Shown: in pieces, positions 61,851 to 64,000 of the stretch
Numbering within the stretch: position 1 is the first letter of the stretch
Layout of the letters: each line of letters opens with the position of its first letter
The notes under the pieces: model-generated
What the model was told of the DNA's origin: nothing
Database searches by the model: none
What the model saw: the letters and a program-made list of their open reading frames with translations, nothing else
Translations under genes and position numbers: made by a program
Source: Strigamia acuminata
Lineage: Eukaryota; Arthropoda; Chilopoda; Geophilomorpha; Linotaeniidae
Direction: 5' to 3'
DNA length: 64,000 nt
Assembly: GCA_949358305.1 (NCBI GenBank)
Contig: OX442314.1
Span: 41,734,581-41,798,580, forward strand

Positions 61851-64000
61851 CTACCGCCTCGGAAAATGAACTAACACCATCTCAAATTTTAGATGAATTT
61901 TTAAATACACAGATTAAATTAGAATTAGAAAATAATTTAATGTTTCCAAAAATTGATGTTTCCAGTTTAAAGCTTGTGCTGCAAAATGAAAACATCACTG
62001 AAGAATTTTTTAAAGAGAAAGTTCAACAATTAAAAGTTGATTGGGAATCTAAAATAAAAGATGCTGTTACTTTACTAGATGGAAAAGCTAGGCCAACACC
62101 TGAAATTGTTGAAAGGTCAGATAAAATTGATTTACCTGGTCTTGACGATTGTATTAAAAAATTAATGGCTACAACATTAGTCACTAATGATTTATTGGAC
62201 GAATTACCATTGGATCCGCCGATAGAAATTAAGCCACCGCGACGTTTTAAATGCAAATACGCGGACATACCAAACAGCAATGATTTGCCAACGATTCGAT
62301 TGCAGACGGCAAACGGTATGATAACAGGGATGTTAGACTCTGGAGCTAATCGAAGCTTCATGGCCTACTCCGTAGTAATTTCGCTGAAACTGGAAGATGA
62401 AATTCGACCAATTGGACCGGATGTGAGAGTTACGACTGCTTCAGAAGATGTAGTCCCTGAAGGAACTCTCCTACTTTCTTTTGCGTGGACACACGGGATG
62501 TTAAGTCATCCATTCATAATTTTAAGAAATAAATATCCTATTGTTTTATTAGGATGTGATTTTATGAATCGACTCAACATACAACCAAATCCTAAGACAA
62601 TGTCTTGGAATTTTGTCAAGTCTTTGAAAGAAGATTTACCTTTTGTTCCTCAAGCGATTCTTGATCGTTATCAAGAGTTCCTTGATCCACCCGAAGAAAT
62701 CATGAGACGCGACTTTATTAAAGCAAATCACATGAAAGCTGGCTCTGCCACTGCGTGTCAAGCTAAAGTTGCAAATGAAGAAAATATAGTACAAAGACTT
62801 GTTAGCGACGCTAATTTGTCAATGGAAAATAATTTAATGCTTGAAAAAGTATTAAAGAAACATGAAAAGATTTTATCACGCCAACCAGGTAGAACACACC
62901 TCGTTAGGCATGAAATTAAACTGGACACTAAAGTTCCAATTAGAGTTCCGTTTAAAAGCGTAAATCCACAGAAACGTGAAATTATCCGTCAAATCTGTCA
63001 AGATATGTTGGATAATGGATACGTTGAACAAGCCACTGGAGACTATGGGATGCGAATAGTTCTAGTGATGCGTCCGGATTGTGATCCGAGACTCTGCATT
63101 GATTTTAGACCACTCAATGCACATACATTATACGATCCTCCTCAAATGCCGAGCATTGAGGAAATCTTGCGAGAACTCGGAAGATTTGAATGGGTCACAA
63201 CGATAGATTTGTCAAAAGGCTATTGGCAGATAGAGGTTCATCCGAACGACCGTGCGAAAACTGCGTTTTGGAGCCCTTTGGGTCGACTACAATTTCGAGT
63301 CATGCCCTTTGGCCTCGTAAATGCGCCGTCAACTTTCCAAAAGTTGATAGAAAAAATTTTGGGGGACGCCTATCGAAAATTCGCATGGGCATACCTCGAT
63401 GATATAATTATTATATCTAAAAATTTTGAAGAACACATGATTCATCTGGAAGAAATTCTGAGTAAACTTGAAAATGCAAATCTTCATGTTCATCCAGAAA
63501 AATCAAAATTTGGCAGAAAGGAATTAACTTTTCTTGGTTACAAGTTAAGTGTTCAAGGAGTCAGTGTCGACCCTAAAAAAGTTGCCGCTATAAAGGAAAT
63601 GCCAGCTCCTTCAAACTTGAAAGAGTTGCAAAGATTTTTGGGAATGGTGAACTTTTTTCACCGATTACTCAAGAATCTAGCAGTCATGACGGAACCTCTA
63701 CGTCCTTTACTCAAAAAGGATGTGGAATTTATTTGGTCAGAAATTCATCAAGAAGCTTTTGATCAAATAAAAGATGCTTTAACGAATGCAGAAACAATGG
63801 CCATGCCTGATTTGACAGAACCATTTATTGTGCATACCGACGCTAGCAGGAAAGGACTAGGCGCCGCGCTTATGCAAATGAGGGAAATCGATGATCAAAA
63901 TATCGAAGTGCCTTGTGTTTATGCCAGCAGAAGTTTGCAACCTGCTGAGATAAATTACAGCGCCACAGAATTAGAATGCCTTGCGGTAATCTGGGCATTA
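61838..64000 (+). CDS. pol: Pol polyprotein of element E, partial
   Basis: The frame is open from the slip site (61811; GTG at 61838) to the window end, 721 codons seen. Protease MLDSGANRSF, reverse transcriptase AYLDDIIIIS and the start of RNase H (HTDASRKGLGAAL) are present and nearly identical to B. The integrase lies outside. No lesion was seen. Confidence 0.93.
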   Translation, partial: MDATPTASENELTPSQILDEFLNTQIKLELENNLMFPKIDVSSLKLVLQNENITEEFFKEKVQQLKVDWESKIKDAVTLLDGKARPTPEIVERSDKIDLPGLDDCIKKLMATTLVTNDLLDELPLDPPIEIKPPRRFKCKYADIPNSNDLPTIRLQTANGMITGMLDSGANRSFMAYSVVISLKLEDEIRPIGPDVRVTTASEDVVPEGTLLLSFAWTHGMLSHPFIILRNKYPIVLLGCDFMNRLNIQPNPKTMSWNFVKSLKEDLPFVPQAILDRYQEFLDPPEEIMRRDFIKANHMKAGSATACQAKVANEENIVQRLVSDANLSMENNLMLEKVLKKHEKILSRQPGRTHLVRHEIKLDTKVPIRVPFKSVNPQKREIIRQICQDMLDNGYVEQATGDYGMRIVLVMRPDCDPRLCIDFRPLNAHTLYDPPQMPSIEEILRELGRFEWVTTIDLSKGYWQIEVHPNDRAKTAFWSPLGRLQFRVMPFGLVNAPSTFQKLIEKILGDAYRKFAWAYLDDIIIISKNFEEHMIHLEEILSKLENANLHVHPEKSKFGRKELTFLGYKLSVQGVSVDPKKVAAIKEMPAPSNLKELQRFLGMVNFFHRLLKNLAVMTEPLRPLLKKDVEFIWSEIHQEAFDQIKDALTNAETMAMPDLTEPFIVHTDASRKGLGAALMQMREIDDQNIEVPCVYASRSLQPAEINYSATELECLAVIWAL

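Larger units (their letters stand above)
57755..64000 (+). mobile_element. LTR retrotransposon E, right end outside window
   Basis: Same family as B. 5' LTR, primer site, intact gag, frameshift site and the first part of pol are present. The left flank ends CAAATGG; the duplication cannot be checked. Gag has none of the lesions of B and shows the empty site for D. Confidence 0.95.

Noticed and set aside
1-64000. rRNA or tRNA genes
   Set aside because: No rRNA signature or cloverleaf was seen. The tRNA-like 3' end complements are primer binding sites.

Overview
The window looks like a metazoan, most likely arthropod, repeat-rich chromosomal region. The basis is Ty3/Gypsy-type retrotransposons with tRNA-Pro primer sites, a tRNA-Phe primer site, short CCTAA (TTAGG-type) telomere-like units, exon/intron structure with GT-AG junctions, MITE-like inverted repeats and a MULE-transposase-like fragment. 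The species cannot be named from the sequence, and nothing bacterial is present.

Most of the 64 kb is nested or adjacent LTR retrotransposons. Four copies (A, B, C, E; three families, with B and E in one family) share one architecture: LTR, tRNA-Pro primer site, gag, pol in the -1 frame, and a third ORF split by an intron. A is on the minus strand (1-10579, left end outside the window). B is on the plus strand (20205-37770) with a truncated 5' LTR. C is on the minus strand (42473-55634), complete, with 1178-bp LTRs. E is on the plus strand (57755 to the window end). At the gag-pol junction all four carry the slippery heptamer A-AAA-AAC, 5-6 nt, then a hairpin. The hairpin sequence differs between families but pairing is kept, so Pol is predicted to be made by -1 frameshifting. 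ORF3 lies where env would be in errantiviruses but shows no signal peptide or membrane segment. It has a phase-0 intron near its 5' end in A and B and probably in C, and a conserved C-terminal domain I do not recognise.

Element D (23123-28799) is a different Ty3/Gypsy lineage with 203-bp identical LTRs and one gag-pol ORF. It sits inside the gag of B with a 5-bp duplication, and copy E preserves the empty site. Fragments of other elements lie at 40384-42189 (gag knuckle, RT/RNase H, a tRNA-Phe primer site) and 55643-56430 (LTR, polypurine tract, ORF end).

Host-like sequence lies mainly at 10580-14717: a terminal exon with a poly(A) signal at 10643-11016 and an exon with a strong splice donor ending at 12731. 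Neither protein is recognised. Between 14718 and 16335 is a foldback-like structure of nested inverted and 56-bp direct repeats. From about 16402 to 20204 there is a tandem array of a 1686-bp unit that runs straight into the truncated LTR of B. A fragment resembling MULE transposase C-termini follows B (37771-38919), and possible minus-strand exons lie just left of E (57019-57624).

The most unusual signal is in the B/E LTR. Five consecutive hairpins share a GAG/CTC inner stem but have unrelated outer stems, and the first hairpin shows compensated base-pair changes between the two copies.
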